DNA from: Chitinophaga pinensis | GTDB taxonomy: Bacteria > Bacteroidota > Bacteroidia > Flavobacteriales_D > Crocinitomicaceae | Assembly (NCBI GenBank): GCA_945863605.1 | Contig: CAMAZP010000001.1 | Location: 88,272 to 152,271 of the forward strand | Length of the DNA stretch: 64,000 nt | Reading direction: 5' to 3' | Shown: piece by piece, positions 31,173 through 43,131 of the stretch | Layout: every line of letters starts with the position of its first letter | How positions within the stretch are numbered: position 1 is the stretch's first letter | Program-made: the position numbers and the translations under genes | The notes under the pieces: model-generated | Told to the model about the DNA's origin: nothing | Database searches by the model: none | The model's input: only the letters and a program-made list of their open reading frames with translations

Positions 31173-31957
31173 TAAGAAATATAATTTTGGAATACTTTTA
31201 ATTTCTCTTTTGGCACGAAAAAATAATCACCTTCTTCTTTTTGAACACCTTCTTCTGACACAAAATGCGCATCACAAATTCCAAATTGTAGGTAATCTAA
31301 TTCATTGAATAGTGCTAGCAACTGAGTTTTGTTTTCTTCTGAAATTTCCAATTGAACAAATGGACGTTGCGTTGCAATCACAGATTTAATTTCTTGAAAA
31401 ACAATTCCTTCATAACCTTCAATGTCGCATTTTATGTAGTTGATTTTTGGGATTTTACCTATGAATTCAGATGCTTTTACAATTTTAACATCTTGTGTTT
31501 TGTGCATTTTTTTTTCTTCTTCTGAATGTGCAATATGCGGCAAACCTGTGCGAATAAAACCATCTGATTCAGGCATTACCATCGTGATAATTCCTTCTTC
31601 TTTTCCGAGCGCAACATTATGAATATCAACGTTTGATTTGTTCCCTAAAAAATGTTTAAGCGTATTGTAAAACACAGGTACAGGCTCAATTGCAATCACT
31701 TTTCCGTTGGGTGTAAGTCGTGCAAAGTTTTTAGCAAAATAACCAAGATTTGCACCGATGTCCACCACCACAAAGTCTTTTTGAATGATTTTTTTTATCG
31801 CATAATGGTATTTGAAACGGGCATCGTTTTTTAAAATACCTAAATCATAAAGCAAATAAAAAACACGGTGTAAGGTTCTTAAATACGCTTTTTGACTTAA
31901 AATTTTTGCAAGAAATTTCTTTATACTCTTCATTAAAAACGAAGGTACATTTTTCAT
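31172..31957 (-). CDS. FkbM family methyltransferase
   Basis: VVDIGANLGYFAKNFARL, AIEPVPVFYNTLK, IKCDIEGYEG. Confidence 0.9.
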   Translation of the reverse strand: MKNVPSFLMKSIKKFLAKILSQKAYLRTLHRVFYLLYDLGILKNDARFKYHYAIKKIIQKDFVVVDIGANLGYFAKNFARLTPNGKVIAIEPVPVFYNTLKHFLGNKSNVDIHNVALGKEEGIITMVMPESDGFIRTGLPHIAHSEEEKKMHKTQDVKIVKASEFIGKIPKINYIKCDIEGYEGIVFQEIKSVIATQRPFVQLEISEENKTQLLALFNELDYLQFGICDAHFVSEEGVQKEEGDYFFVPKEKLKVFQNYIS

Positions 31958-32055
31958 TTTAAAATGAATTGAAAATAAGTTTCAAATTTGAGTAATTTCT
32001 AAATTTTTCAATAGGGATAGTTTATTTATATTATTAAGATAAACTAATTTTTTGA

Positions 32056-32607
32056 TTACTTCTTATTTCGATACAAAACTGGTTTTACAGGAATAGCTAA
32101 ATGCTCCCAATTTTCTGAAAGTTCCAGAAAATGCATGATTTTTTTTATCTCATTTTCAGTGTTAGAAATGAGCTCTTTGTACCAAATATCTAAATAAGAA
32201 ATTTCGTTTGTTTCAAAAAAAGCATTGGTTTTCTTGAGGTGTTGCTCATAAATCGCTTTAAATTTCTCACGTTCTGAAGATTGATCTTTACCTAACATTT
32301 TTTCTTGTGAGAGCAATATTTCATCTAAATCTCTTCGCATAAATAGAACACGGTATTTGAACGATTTATCAAGAAATAGTGGGAGTGGAGTTACTATTTT
32401 TACAGCCTTACCTTGAGCTTCTGTTAAAAATGAATTGTCTTTTACAATACCTTTAACTGCTTCAAGTTCATAATATCCTTCGGGATTATTAATGTCTTTT
32501 TTTCGCAGTCCATCTGTAAATATAGGAATCGAAGAACGTTCTAAAATTTGCATCATTAAAGAAGTTCCAGAGCGAGGTAAACCAGTTACTATTGTTATTG
32601 TTTCCAT
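32056..32607 (-). CDS. Sulfotransferase family protein
   Basis: ITIVTGLPRSGTSLMMQIL (PAPS-binding 5'PSB-like loop). Confidence 0.82.
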   Translation of the reverse strand: METITIVTGLPRSGTSLMMQILERSSIPIFTDGLRKKDINNPEGYYELEAVKGIVKDNSFLTEAQGKAVKIVTPLPLFLDKSFKYRVLFMRRDLDEILLSQEKMLGKDQSSEREKFKAIYEQHLKKTNAFFETNEISYLDIWYKELISNTENEIKKIMHFLELSENWEHLAIPVKPVLYRNKK

Positions 32608-32671
32608 CTTTCACTATAATTTTAGTGATTAAAGCTAACTAAAACTTTTTAGAAAGGAAGTTAAGTTTGAA

Positions 32672-33322
32672 TCAGAATTGTTTCATTACAATTTTATTGC
32701 GATGGATTGAAATTATTCCTTTCGTTTCTAATTGTTTTAAAAGCCTTGAAATTACAACACGAGAAGAATGTAAGTCATCTGCAATTTGTTGATGTGTATG
32801 GTTCAATTCCATACTTCCCATTAGCTTTACTTGATCTGTTAAATATTTAAGTAATCGTTCATCTAAACGCATAAATGCCATTGCATCTATAGTTTCCATT
32901 AATTCCATCAAGCGAGAATGGTAACTGGAAAGAATAAAATTTCTCCAAGATTTATATTTATTCATCCATTTATCCATGTTTTCAACAGGAAACATCAATA
33001 GTAAGGAAGGTTCCATTGCTGTTGCTTTTATTTGGCTATCAACTCTGCGAACACAACACTGTAAACTCATTGCGCAAGTATCCCCACCTTCTATATAATA
33101 AAGTAGAAGTTCATTACCTGTTTCATTTTCACGCGAAACTTTTATTGAACCATTAATAACAATAGGAATCATTAGTAACTCATCACCAACATGAATTATA
33201 ATTTCATCCGTAATTGTTTCTCTAACACGAGCAATTTCACTCATCTCTTGAATCAATTCTTCTTCGAGAAGGTAACCTAGCGTTTCATTAAGAAGCTCTT
33301 TTTTATTTTCAAAGTTTTGCAT
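32672..33322 (-). CDS. Crp/Fnr family transcriptional regulator
   Basis: cNMP-binding-like N-terminus; C-terminal HTH THQQIADDLHSSRVVISRLLKQLETKGII; ATG at 33322 preferred over the longer ORF overlapping the neighbour. Confidence 0.88.
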   Translation of the reverse strand: MQNFENKKELLNETLGYLLEEELIQEMSEIARVRETITDEIIIHVGDELLMIPIVINGSIKVSRENETGNELLLYYIEGGDTCAMSLQCCVRRVDSQIKATAMEPSLLLMFPVENMDKWMNKYKSWRNFILSSYHSRLMELMETIDAMAFMRLDERLLKYLTDQVKLMGSMELNHTHQQIADDLHSSRVVISRLLKQLETKGIISIHRNKIVMKQF

Positions 33323-33686
33323 CTGACTTGTAATGTATGAAGAAATTTGCCCAAATAATTTTCGATAAAGCAAATAAATAGGGACTGAGTACAATACTGA
33401 AAAATACAACTAAGCCAATTTGTGTCCAAACGCCAACATTGTTGAAAAACAAATTGCATGAAGTCCAAATTGTTACAAATAATGCCACGCCTAGTGCATA
33501 AGAGACATACATTGCCCCATAGTAAAAACCAGGTTCTTTCGAGTATTTAAGTCCACAAACATCACAGTTTTCTCGGACATCCCCTACATGTTTTAAGTCA
33601 TAGGGATGTGATACTAAAAATTTCCCTTCATTGCATTGCGGACAAGTTAAATGTGAAATGCTATATAACTTAGAACCTTTTTTCAT
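33309..33686 (-). CDS. DUF983 family membrane protein
   Basis: CPQCNEGKFL...ENCDVCGLKYSKEPGFYYGAMYVSYAL. Confidence 0.88.
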   Translation of the reverse strand: MKKGSKLYSISHLTCPQCNEGKFLVSHPYDLKHVGDVRENCDVCGLKYSKEPGFYYGAMYVSYALGVALFVTIWTSCNLFFNNVGVWTQIGLVVFFSIVLSPYLFALSKIIWANFFIHYKSDAKL

Positions 33687-33880
33687 TTTAAAACTTTTTG
33701 CAAATTTAGTTTCTTTTGAGCACTTAGGTGTAACTAAAGTTACTCATGAAATATGACTTTCGTCAGTATTTTTCGATTAGAAATTAAGAATCTGACTTTC
33801 ATTAAATTCAAATAAATTATATCATTTTCACCACCAAAGGCTAATTTATTGCGTTACCTTAGTGAAACCTATTTTTTGCG

Positions 33881-34429
33881 ATGAAGGAACCTAGTGCTGA
33901 CTTACTTAATAGAGCTTTTAATTACGATCGTAAGTCGCAACTGGAATTGTATAAACTTTGTTTTCCGATTTTAGTGGCAATTGCTAGACGTTATCGGACA
34001 AATGAAGAGGATCATGTAACATTAGTTAACAATGCATTCATTAAGATTATCCAAAATCTTGATAAATACAAAGATGCTTACTTCTTCAGTTGGATTAAAC
34101 GAATTATGACAAATGAAGTAATTGATGATTATCGTCGTAACAAAAAATACAATACACTTTTCGTGCATGATGCATTGATTGAATCAAATGATTCGGTTGT
34201 TTCAGCTACTGAATATGAGATAAATGATGCCTTTTTACAAAAAATAATGTTAAAGCTTCCTGAATCAACACGCGTTGTTTTCAACCTTTTTGCGATAGAT
34301 GGCTATTCACACAAAGAAATTGGTGAACAACTTGGGATTTCAGAACAAACATCAAAATGGCATACAAAAATGGCACGAAAAAAATTAAAAGAATTATTTA
34401 AACTAGAATTGGAACATGAAACAAGATAA
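33881..34429 (+). CDS. ECF-type sigma-70 family RNA polymerase sigma factor
   Basis: Sigma region 2 and region 4 (LPESTRVVFNLFAIDGYSHKEIGEQLGISEQTSKWHTKMARKKL). Confidence 0.88.
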   Translation: MKEPSADLLNRAFNYDRKSQLELYKLCFPILVAIARRYRTNEEDHVTLVNNAFIKIIQNLDKYKDAYFFSWIKRIMTNEVIDDYRRNKKYNTLFVHDALIESNDSVVSATEYEINDAFLQKIMLKLPESTRVVFNLFAIDGYSHKEIGEQLGISEQTSKWHTKMARKKLKELFKLELEHETR

Positions 34430-35678
34430 TGAATTAGATCAATTTTTCCGAGATGCTTCAAAAGTTGATTTGAATGAAGAAATCCCTAGTGTTTTTCTTA
34501 CAGATTTGAATTCTCGATTAGATGCTTTGGAAAAAAATCGAAAGAAACCTGCTGCTTTTTGGTGGCTTGTTGGTGTTTTTTCGATTTCTCTTTTTACTTG
34601 GGGTACAACTTTACTTTTCACTTCAGCTGATGACAAACTACCGATTACAAAAAAAGAAATCAGTATAAAATCGAAATCTGAAAAAACAAAAATTGCTTCA
34701 AAATCGGAGGGAAAGGAGTTAAAAAAAGAATTTCTTATTTCATCAAATTATTCACTTGATAATCTGAATGTTATTAACGAAAAAAGTAATTCAGTATCAC
34801 CCAAAACTAATGAAACTTTATCTTTTCAAAGGGTTTTAAATACAAAATCAAATTCAGTTTCAGAGTTTATTGTTAAAGACGAAATAAGAGAAAAAGAATT
34901 AACTGGAGCAGAAATTGAAGATACAAAATCAAATTCAGAAATTGAAGATAAAAATGGAGAATCCTCAATTGAAAATGAAGAGGTGACAGTTGTTGATTCA
35001 GCAAAAACGATTGATTCAATTCTAAGCAATCAACCGATTGAAAAAATTGATTTAGTAAAAGAAAAAAAGAAACTTACTATTCAAAAAGAAATCGGATTTT
35101 TCAGTGGAGTAAGTGGAATTATTTCTTCTTTTGACATTCCTTCTGCAGCTATAGCTGTAGTTACAACCATTCCAGAATGGAGAGAAACTCGCGAACGCGA
35201 AGAAGTATCAACCACAAGTTGGGATTTTTCGTTGCGAATGAAATGGTTAATTAATAGCTTTAGTGTTCAAACAGGTTTGGATTATTTCCAATGGGGAGAA
35301 CAAATTAAATACAGTTACAATTCAATTTCAGGCATAAATCGTTATGACTATTTGAATGTTCCAATTAATTTCGGTTATTCAAAAACATGGAATAAATTCG
35401 GTATAAATCCATATGGTGGCATTATGTTGGGATATGGAATAAATCGTTCAGGAAATTATCTTCAACCTGATTTAAACTCAATTGCACAGGTTGAATCGTT
35501 GAAGTATCTGGCTAATTATCAATTAGGTTGTGAAGTATTTTTTATATCAGATAGTCAATTTAAATTTTCGTTGATTCCAATTTATCGTTCTTCTTTTAAA
35601 GACGTTGTTTTTACAGATATTATCAGAAACCGTTATAAGTCAATCGGTTTACAAATAGGTATTTCCTATAAATTTTAA
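34416..35678 (+). CDS. Putative trans-envelope anti-sigma-like protein: cytoplasmic N-terminus, single TM helix, low-complexity linker, C-terminal outer-membrane beta-barrel
   Basis: DQFFRDASKVDLNEEIPSVFLTDLNSRLDALEKN, TM FWWLVGVFSISLFTWGTTLLF, E/K/S-rich linker, C-terminal barrel ending IGLQIGISYKF; overlaps sigma gene by 14 nt. Confidence 0.75.
   Translation: MKQDNELDQFFRDASKVDLNEEIPSVFLTDLNSRLDALEKNRKKPAAFWWLVGVFSISLFTWGTTLLFTSADDKLPITKKEISIKSKSEKTKIASKSEGKELKKEFLISSNYSLDNLNVINEKSNSVSPKTNETLSFQRVLNTKSNSVSEFIVKDEIREKELTGAEIEDTKSNSEIEDKNGESSIENEEVTVVDSAKTIDSILSNQPIEKIDLVKEKKKLTIQKEIGFFSGVSGIISSFDIPSAAIAVVTTIPEWRETREREEVSTTSWDFSLRMKWLINSFSVQTGLDYFQWGEQIKYSYNSISGINRYDYLNVPINFGYSKTWNKFGINPYGGIMLGYGINRSGNYLQPDLNSIAQVESLKYLANYQLGCEVFFISDSQFKFSLIPIYRSSFKDVVFTDIIRNRYKSIGLQIGISYKF
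34840..34950 (+). repeat. In-frame short direct repeats in the linker of the trans-envelope protein
   Basis: atacaaaatcaaattcag at 34840-34857 and 34921-34938; cagaaattgaagata at 34909-34923 and 34936-34950. Confidence 0.85.
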
Positions 35679-35732
35679 TTGGTTATAAAAAAAATAGTTC
35701 TATCTTAGCGAACAATTTGAAAAAACTTATTT

Positions 35733-36023
35733 ATGAAAAAAATTATTTTAAGCTTTGCTGCTTTATCACTTGTACTTGCTTCATGTGGTGGTTCTGATGT
35801 TTGTAACTGTGCAGACACAATGTTAGAAATGTCTAAAGAAATGAAAGAGGTAAAAGGAGATTTTACTAAAATTGAGGCTATTCAGAAGAAATATGAAGCA
35901 GACTTCAAAAAATGTGAAAAATTAGGTGAAGGTAAGTCTGAAGATGAGAAAAAGAAAATGGAAGAAGAACTTAAAGCTTGTGATTCTTACAAAGAAATGG
36001 AAAAAATGATGAAAGCGAAATAA
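35733..36023 (+). CDS. Small hypothetical lipoprotein
   Basis: Signal peptide and lipobox (LVLASCGG). Confidence 0.65.
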   Translation: MKKIILSFAALSLVLASCGGSDVCNCADTMLEMSKEMKEVKGDFTKIEAIQKKYEADFKKCEKLGEGKSEDEKKKMEEELKACDSYKEMEKMMKAK

Positions 36024-36041
36024 TTCTCTTTTTTGATTTTT

Positions 36042-36069
36042 AAAAAGTCGGCTTCGGTCGACTTTTTTT
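36042..36069. terminator. Intrinsic terminator with cUUCGg-type loop
   Basis: aaaaagtcg gcttcggt cgacttttttt. Confidence 0.8.
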
Positions 36070-36138
36070 ATGTCTAAAAATTTCAAAATATAAAAAACAG
36101 CTAGTTATTTACATTTTAAATTCAAATAAACGTATTTA

Positions 36139-37419
36139 TTATTTCAATCCAACACTCCACTCAAAAACCTCTTTCCAACCTTTCCAAGCTCCATAATCAC
36201 CAATAGTTTCATTATGCCAAATGAATGAAAATTCGCCTCCATAGTTTTTAACTTCAGAAAATAATTCAGAAATTTTTTCTTTTGCTTTTTCTGGTGTCAA
36301 TTTTAAATATTCATTTAAAGTACCATCCATAAATGCAAAAGGATGTATCGTTAAGTTTGAAATACTATTTTTTTGTAAATCAAACCATTTTACAGGTCTA
36401 GCGGTTCCAATCCTAAAACCAACAATATCAGCAAAACCCATCGTGTAGTCATGTTTTAGTTCTTGCTCAATAAGCGTTTGGTAGGTATATGGCATTTTCA
36501 AATACAAAAAATGTTGGCGGCTGCAGTATACACGATCGTTTATTATTTTTTCTAAACGCTCAATCTCATTGTGAAGATAGAATTCATAACTATTAGACTT
36601 AAAGCTTGGATGAATTCCAATTATTGCTTTTTTACTCATTCGTTGAATTAGTTTCCTCTGTTTTGGGTGACGATGATTTATATTACGATCAAATTTTGCA
36701 AAATCACCTAACAACCAAAAAATTTTAATATCAAAACCCTTATTAGCAAGTTCTTCTATTACATCATACGTGTCGTAAGGATCTTTAATCGTTCCAATTT
36801 GAACTCGTTGACGCTCTAAAATTCGTCGACTTCTACCTAATATAAAATCTTTTAAAGTTGCCATCGCAGTTCGGTAAACACCTTTGTTGATATAAGCATA
36901 TGCATTATCAATATCAAATGTTGGAACAACAGTAAAGTTTGGATTTTTTAATACGTTAATATCGACTCCTTTTGACCTCAAAAAATTAATAATATCTATG
37001 GCCCAGTGATCACAAATAACTTTTTCGTTCCAATTAAAACGGTTTAGAACACTATTTTTACCTTCAAAACGACCAAATTTATCTGTATTTATTGTTGTAT
37101 ATTCCTCAATTCTTGAAAGGATATAGAAAATACTCGCGAAAGGGTCTATTATTTGATTAAAACAAATGCATTCTTCTTTAAAGAATATTTTTTTTGAAAT
37201 ACCATAATTGTTGATTGAATCTTCAAAAAGTAAGCTCACAGGTTCAATTTGAACTACATTTTCAAAAAAACGTTTTGAATAATTAAATTTTTCACCTTCG
37301 AATTGTTCAAATTTTATAAAATCATTTGTTAAAAGATAATTTATCTCTCGTTCTTTAAAAACAAAATCAAAAGTATATTGTGCTCTATCACTAATACTAT
37401 CTACAAATATTAATAACAT
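36139..37419 (-). CDS. Polysaccharide deacetylase-like protein (Bacteroidota DUF7033-type)
   Basis: NFTVVPTFDIDNAYAY, IGIHPSFKSN, FSFIWHNETIGDYGAWKGW. Confidence 0.75.
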   Translation of the reverse strand: MLLIFVDSISDRAQYTFDFVFKEREINYLLTNDFIKFEQFEGEKFNYSKRFFENVVQIEPVSLLFEDSINNYGISKKIFFKEECICFNQIIDPFASIFYILSRIEEYTTINTDKFGRFEGKNSVLNRFNWNEKVICDHWAIDIINFLRSKGVDINVLKNPNFTVVPTFDIDNAYAYINKGVYRTAMATLKDFILGRSRRILERQRVQIGTIKDPYDTYDVIEELANKGFDIKIFWLLGDFAKFDRNINHRHPKQRKLIQRMSKKAIIGIHPSFKSNSYEFYLHNEIERLEKIINDRVYCSRQHFLYLKMPYTYQTLIEQELKHDYTMGFADIVGFRIGTARPVKWFDLQKNSISNLTIHPFAFMDGTLNEYLKLTPEKAKEKISELFSEVKNYGGEFSFIWHNETIGDYGAWKGWKEVFEWSVGLK

Positions 37420-38570
37420 TATAAGTCCTCCAAGATTTTTTGGCAGATAAATGAGGCAGCATCAGCGTTACCGTAAAACGATGGATAACTATAATTTGTT
37501 GTCTCAAACAGTTCATTAAATGCGCTAATTATTTTTTCATAATTTGCACCTGCTAATAATGCATTACCATTCTCAACAATTTCTATCCATTCTGTTTGAT
37601 CCCTAAGAATTACACAAGGTTTCTTAAAGAAAAAAGATTCTTTTTGTAATCCACCACTATCTGTAATAATCATTTTTGAATTTTTCTCGAGGGCGATAAT
37701 ATCCAAAAAGCCAGCTGGAGGTATGATTAAAATTGATTTAGAAAGTTTAATTTGTTGAAGTAATGAATTATCCAACAATTCCTCCATTTTACCATTTGTT
37801 CGTGGATGAATTGGTAAAACAATTTTAAGATTTTTTGTTTCTGAAATATGCAACAATGCTCTAAAAATTGAATTCAAATTTACTGAAATATCAGTGTTTG
37901 AATCACGGTGTATTGTACATAAAACATACTTTTCTTTTTCTAAATTGTTTGCAGTTAAAATAGTTGATTGTTTATCTGAAATTTCAGAGAAATACATACT
38001 ATTGTCATACATTATATCTCCACATTGATAAACATTTGGTTTATCAATTGTTGCTTTAGTATGTAATGTGGTTGAAAACCCCTCTCTTTGTAAGTTTTCT
38101 AGTCCAGAAGCAGTTGGTGTGAATAACAATGTTGAAAAATGATCACAAGCAATTCTATTCAATTCTTCTGGCATTGCTTTATTAAAACTTCTCAAACCAG
38201 CTTCAATATGGACAATTGGAATGTGAATTTTTGCGGCTGCTAGACTTCCAGCAATTGTTGAATTTGTATCGCCATAGACAATAACTGCATCTGGTTTTTC
38301 TGAAAGGAAAATACCTTCAAGTCCTTCTATCATTTTAGCAGTTTGTATCCCATGACTTCCACTACCTACATTTAAATTAAAATGAGGTTTTGGAATTTGC
38401 ATTTCTCCAAAAAACACATCTGACATGTTTTCATCATAATGTTGCCCTGTATGAACAATCAATTCTACGATTTCATCTTGAAATTTTGTTCGAATTGCTC
38501 GGCTAATTGCTGAAGACTTAATGATTTGCGGTCTAGCACCTATGATTGTAATTATTTTCTTCTTCCTCAT
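37419..38570 (-). CDS. wecB: UDP-N-acetylglucosamine 2-epimerase (non-hydrolyzing)
   Basis: IIGARPQIIKSSAISRAI, VYGDTNSTIAGSLAAAKIHIPIVHIEAGLRSFN, ITDSGGLQKESFF. Confidence 0.93.
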   Translation of the reverse strand: MRKKKIITIIGARPQIIKSSAISRAIRTKFQDEIVELIVHTGQHYDENMSDVFFGEMQIPKPHFNLNVGSGSHGIQTAKMIEGLEGIFLSEKPDAVIVYGDTNSTIAGSLAAAKIHIPIVHIEAGLRSFNKAMPEELNRIACDHFSTLLFTPTASGLENLQREGFSTTLHTKATIDKPNVYQCGDIMYDNSMYFSEISDKQSTILTANNLEKEKYVLCTIHRDSNTDISVNLNSIFRALLHISETKNLKIVLPIHPRTNGKMEELLDNSLLQQIKLSKSILIIPPAGFLDIIALEKNSKMIITDSGGLQKESFFFKKPCVILRDQTEWIEIVENGNALLAGANYEKIISAFNELFETTNYSYPSFYGNADAASFICQKILEDL

Positions 38571-39259
38571 CCGTTTAATAATCCTTGTTCTGCGAAGCTA
38601 AAATAACCATTATCTGTGAATATAAGGTGATCTAGTAGTGGTAAGTCGATGTATTTCCCAAATTCACATAAGGATTTTGTTAATTTTAAATCTTGAGAAC
38701 TTGGTTTTAAATTTCCACTAGGATGATTATGACTAATTATTATCGCACTTGCATGACAAGTTAGAGCCATATTAAATATTATTTTCCCATCAACAATTGT
38801 TGAAGACATACCACCTTTTGAAATTTGTTTAGTTTGAATAATCTCATTAGCATGATTTAGCATAATTACATAAAACTCTTCGTGATTTAAATCGCCTAAA
38901 AAAGGTTTCAAATGTTGATAAACCATTGCAGCACCTTGTACTTTTAATTTTTGTGGTGCATCAGCTCCTTCTCTTCTTCTTCCAAATTCTAGAGTCGCAA
39001 TAATGTTAATTGCTTTGGCTTGTCCTATTCCGTTAAATTTTATTAAATCTGACATTTGAACACGTGAAAATTCCGATAAATTGTTTCCATAGGTTGATAA
39101 TATTTCCTTTGAAAGCTCTACAGCACTTTTATTTTTTGTTCCAGAACCAATTATAATTGCTAATAATTCAGCATCTGAAAGTGAGGCTCTTCCTTTTAAT
39201 ATTAATTTTTCTCTTGGCCTATCATCTTCAGCCCAATATTTTATTCCATTTTGTTCCAT
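38567..39259 (-). CDS. radC: DNA repair protein RadC (JAB/MPN domain)
   Basis: DRPREKLILKGRASLSDAELLAIIIGSGT; SHNHPSGNLKPSSQDLKLT. Confidence 0.95.
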   Translation of the reverse strand: MEQNGIKYWAEDDRPREKLILKGRASLSDAELLAIIIGSGTKNKSAVELSKEILSTYGNNLSEFSRVQMSDLIKFNGIGQAKAINIIATLEFGRRREGADAPQKLKVQGAAMVYQHLKPFLGDLNHEEFYVIMLNHANEIIQTKQISKGGMSSTIVDGKIIFNMALTCHASAIIISHNHPSGNLKPSSQDLKLTKSLCEFGKYIDLPLLDHLIFTDNGYFSFAEQGLLNG

Positions 39260-39350
39260 AAATTTAAATTAATAAAAAAGTTTGATTATTTCAAGAATCA
39301 ACTATTAATAATCACTTACTAATTTTAATTTTACATTTCAAAATTGCTTT

Positions 39351-39698
39351 ATGTCTAAGAAAATAAAACAACTAGTTAACGTTGTATATTCAACGAATCC
39401 AAACTTTATATATGAAACGGAAAATGATGAAGAGCAAGTTACCTTACCAAAAAATCAACAAAAATTGTACGTCTCTATCGATAGAAAACAAAGAGGTGGA
39501 AAAGATGTAACTTTAATTGAAGGATTTATTGGTTGTGATGATGATATAAAAGAATTAGGGAAAATACTAAAAAGTAAATGTGGAGTTGGTGGTTCTGTGA
39601 AGGATAATGAAATCCTTATTCAAGGTGCTTTGCGCGATAAAGTATTTGATTTTTTAATTAAAGATGGTTACTCTCAAACAAAGAAAAAAGGTGGATAA
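39351..39698 (+). CDS. SUI1/eIF1-like translation initiation factor (YciH family)
   Basis: KQRGGKDVTLIEGFIG...LKSKCGVGGSVKDNEILIQGALRDKV. Confidence 0.92.
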   Translation: MSKKIKQLVNVVYSTNPNFIYETENDEEQVTLPKNQQKLYVSIDRKQRGGKDVTLIEGFIGCDDDIKELGKILKSKCGVGGSVKDNEILIQGALRDKVFDFLIKDGYSQTKKKGG

Positions 39699-39717
39699 AT
39701 CTAGTTCTTAAAATTAA

Positions 39718-41789
<2,072 letters not shown>

Positions 41790-41790
<1 letters not shown>

Positions 41791-42248
41791 TGGAAAAGAA
41801 CCTTTGGAATACTACTCAATCAATGCTCGTTGTTTACAATTACGAAAACTTAGATCGATTACATGATTTTCGTAAGTCATTGGATAAAATAGTAGCAAAT
41901 AGCACAGTTGAAAGAGTGATTATAATCGTTAATATTGATAAAGAGACAGATAAAAATATACTTCCGCCTCATTTTTTGATTTATTACAACTCCCCAAATG
42001 ATTATAACTTCTGGGGTAAATTAAAAGATGTTCAATTGGAAGCAGAATTTAAAAAACAATACGACACGCTGTTGTGGATAGGTGAAACTCAAACACATAG
42101 TTTTAAAGAAATAAAAAAAATTAATTTTTCTAATAAAATTGCAGTGAACTCAACAGATACTTTTTTTGAATTGCATTTAAAAACGGAATCAGACATACCT
42201 AATGAAATGCTTACTTTTGTAGTAGAAACTTTATTAAAAATAACCTAG
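41790..42248 (+). CDS. DUF6913-like conserved hypothetical protein
   Basis: Small protein between ligA and dapA; ATG overlaps ligA stop. Confidence 0.6.
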
Positions 42249-42249
42249 C

Positions 42250-43131
42250 ATGAATAATCCATTTACAGGATCAGGCGTTGCATTAGTGACACCATTTCAC
42301 AAAGACGGAAGCATTGATTTTGATGCCTTGAAAAAACTTGTACAACTTCAGATTGATGGAGGTACTGATTTTTTAGTCGTACAAGGAACAACCGGTGAAT
42401 CGCCAACATTGTCTCAAGATGAAAAATTGCAAGTTTTACAAACTGTAATGGATGTGAATCAAGGGAAATTGAAAATCGTTTATGGGGTAGGAGGAAACAA
42501 TACTGTAGCAGTTGGTGAAGTCTTAAAAAAAGTACCTGCGGGTGTTGATGGAATTTTATCAGTTTCACCTTATTACAACAAACCGATTCAAAAAGGGATA
42601 ATTGAACATTATAAATACATTGCTTCTTGTACCGATTTACCAATTATATTATACAACGTTCCAGGTAGAACAGGTTCAAATGTTTTACCTGAAACAACAA
42701 TTGTTTTGGCGGAGATTTCAAATATTGTTGCGATGAAGGAAGCATCTGGAAGTATGGAACAAATTATGGAAATCATTCGTTTGAGAAAACCAGATTTTGG
42801 AGTTTTATCTGGTGATGATGCAATCACAATGCCTTTAATTGCTGCTGGTGCAGACGGTGTTATCTCTGTTGTTGCCAATGCTTTCCCAGAGAAATTTTCT
42901 AAAATGGTGCATTCATCTATGGAAGGAGATTTAGATACAGCACGCAAGGAACACTACGATTTATTACCTATTACAAAAATGTTCTTCGAAGAAGGAAATC
43001 CGGGTGGTGTGAAAGTGGCACTTGCAGCTCGAGGAATCATGGAAGAAAATATGCGTTTACCTTTGTTCCCGGTCTCTGATGCACTGAGAGCAAGAATTAT
43101 AGAAGAGACAAAAGCACTTTTAGATGTTTAA
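42250..43131 (+). CDS. dapA: 4-hydroxy-tetrahydrodipicolinate synthase
   Basis: GTTGESPTLSQDEK, YYNKPIQKGIIEHY, LYNVPGRTGSN, KEASG. Confidence 0.97.
   Translation: MNNPFTGSGVALVTPFHKDGSIDFDALKKLVQLQIDGGTDFLVVQGTTGESPTLSQDEKLQVLQTVMDVNQGKLKIVYGVGGNNTVAVGEVLKKVPAGVDGILSVSPYYNKPIQKGIIEHYKYIASCTDLPIILYNVPGRTGSNVLPETTIVLAEISNIVAMKEASGSMEQIMEIIRLRKPDFGVLSGDDAITMPLIAAGADGVISVVANAFPEKFSKMVHSSMEGDLDTARKEHYDLLPITKMFFEEGNPGGVKVALAARGIMEENMRLPLFPVSDALRARIIEETKALLDV

Noticed and set aside
42263-42947. Two antisense ORFs (126 and 112 aa) over dapA
   Set aside because: dapA is complete and canonical; antisense ORFs have no recognisable features.
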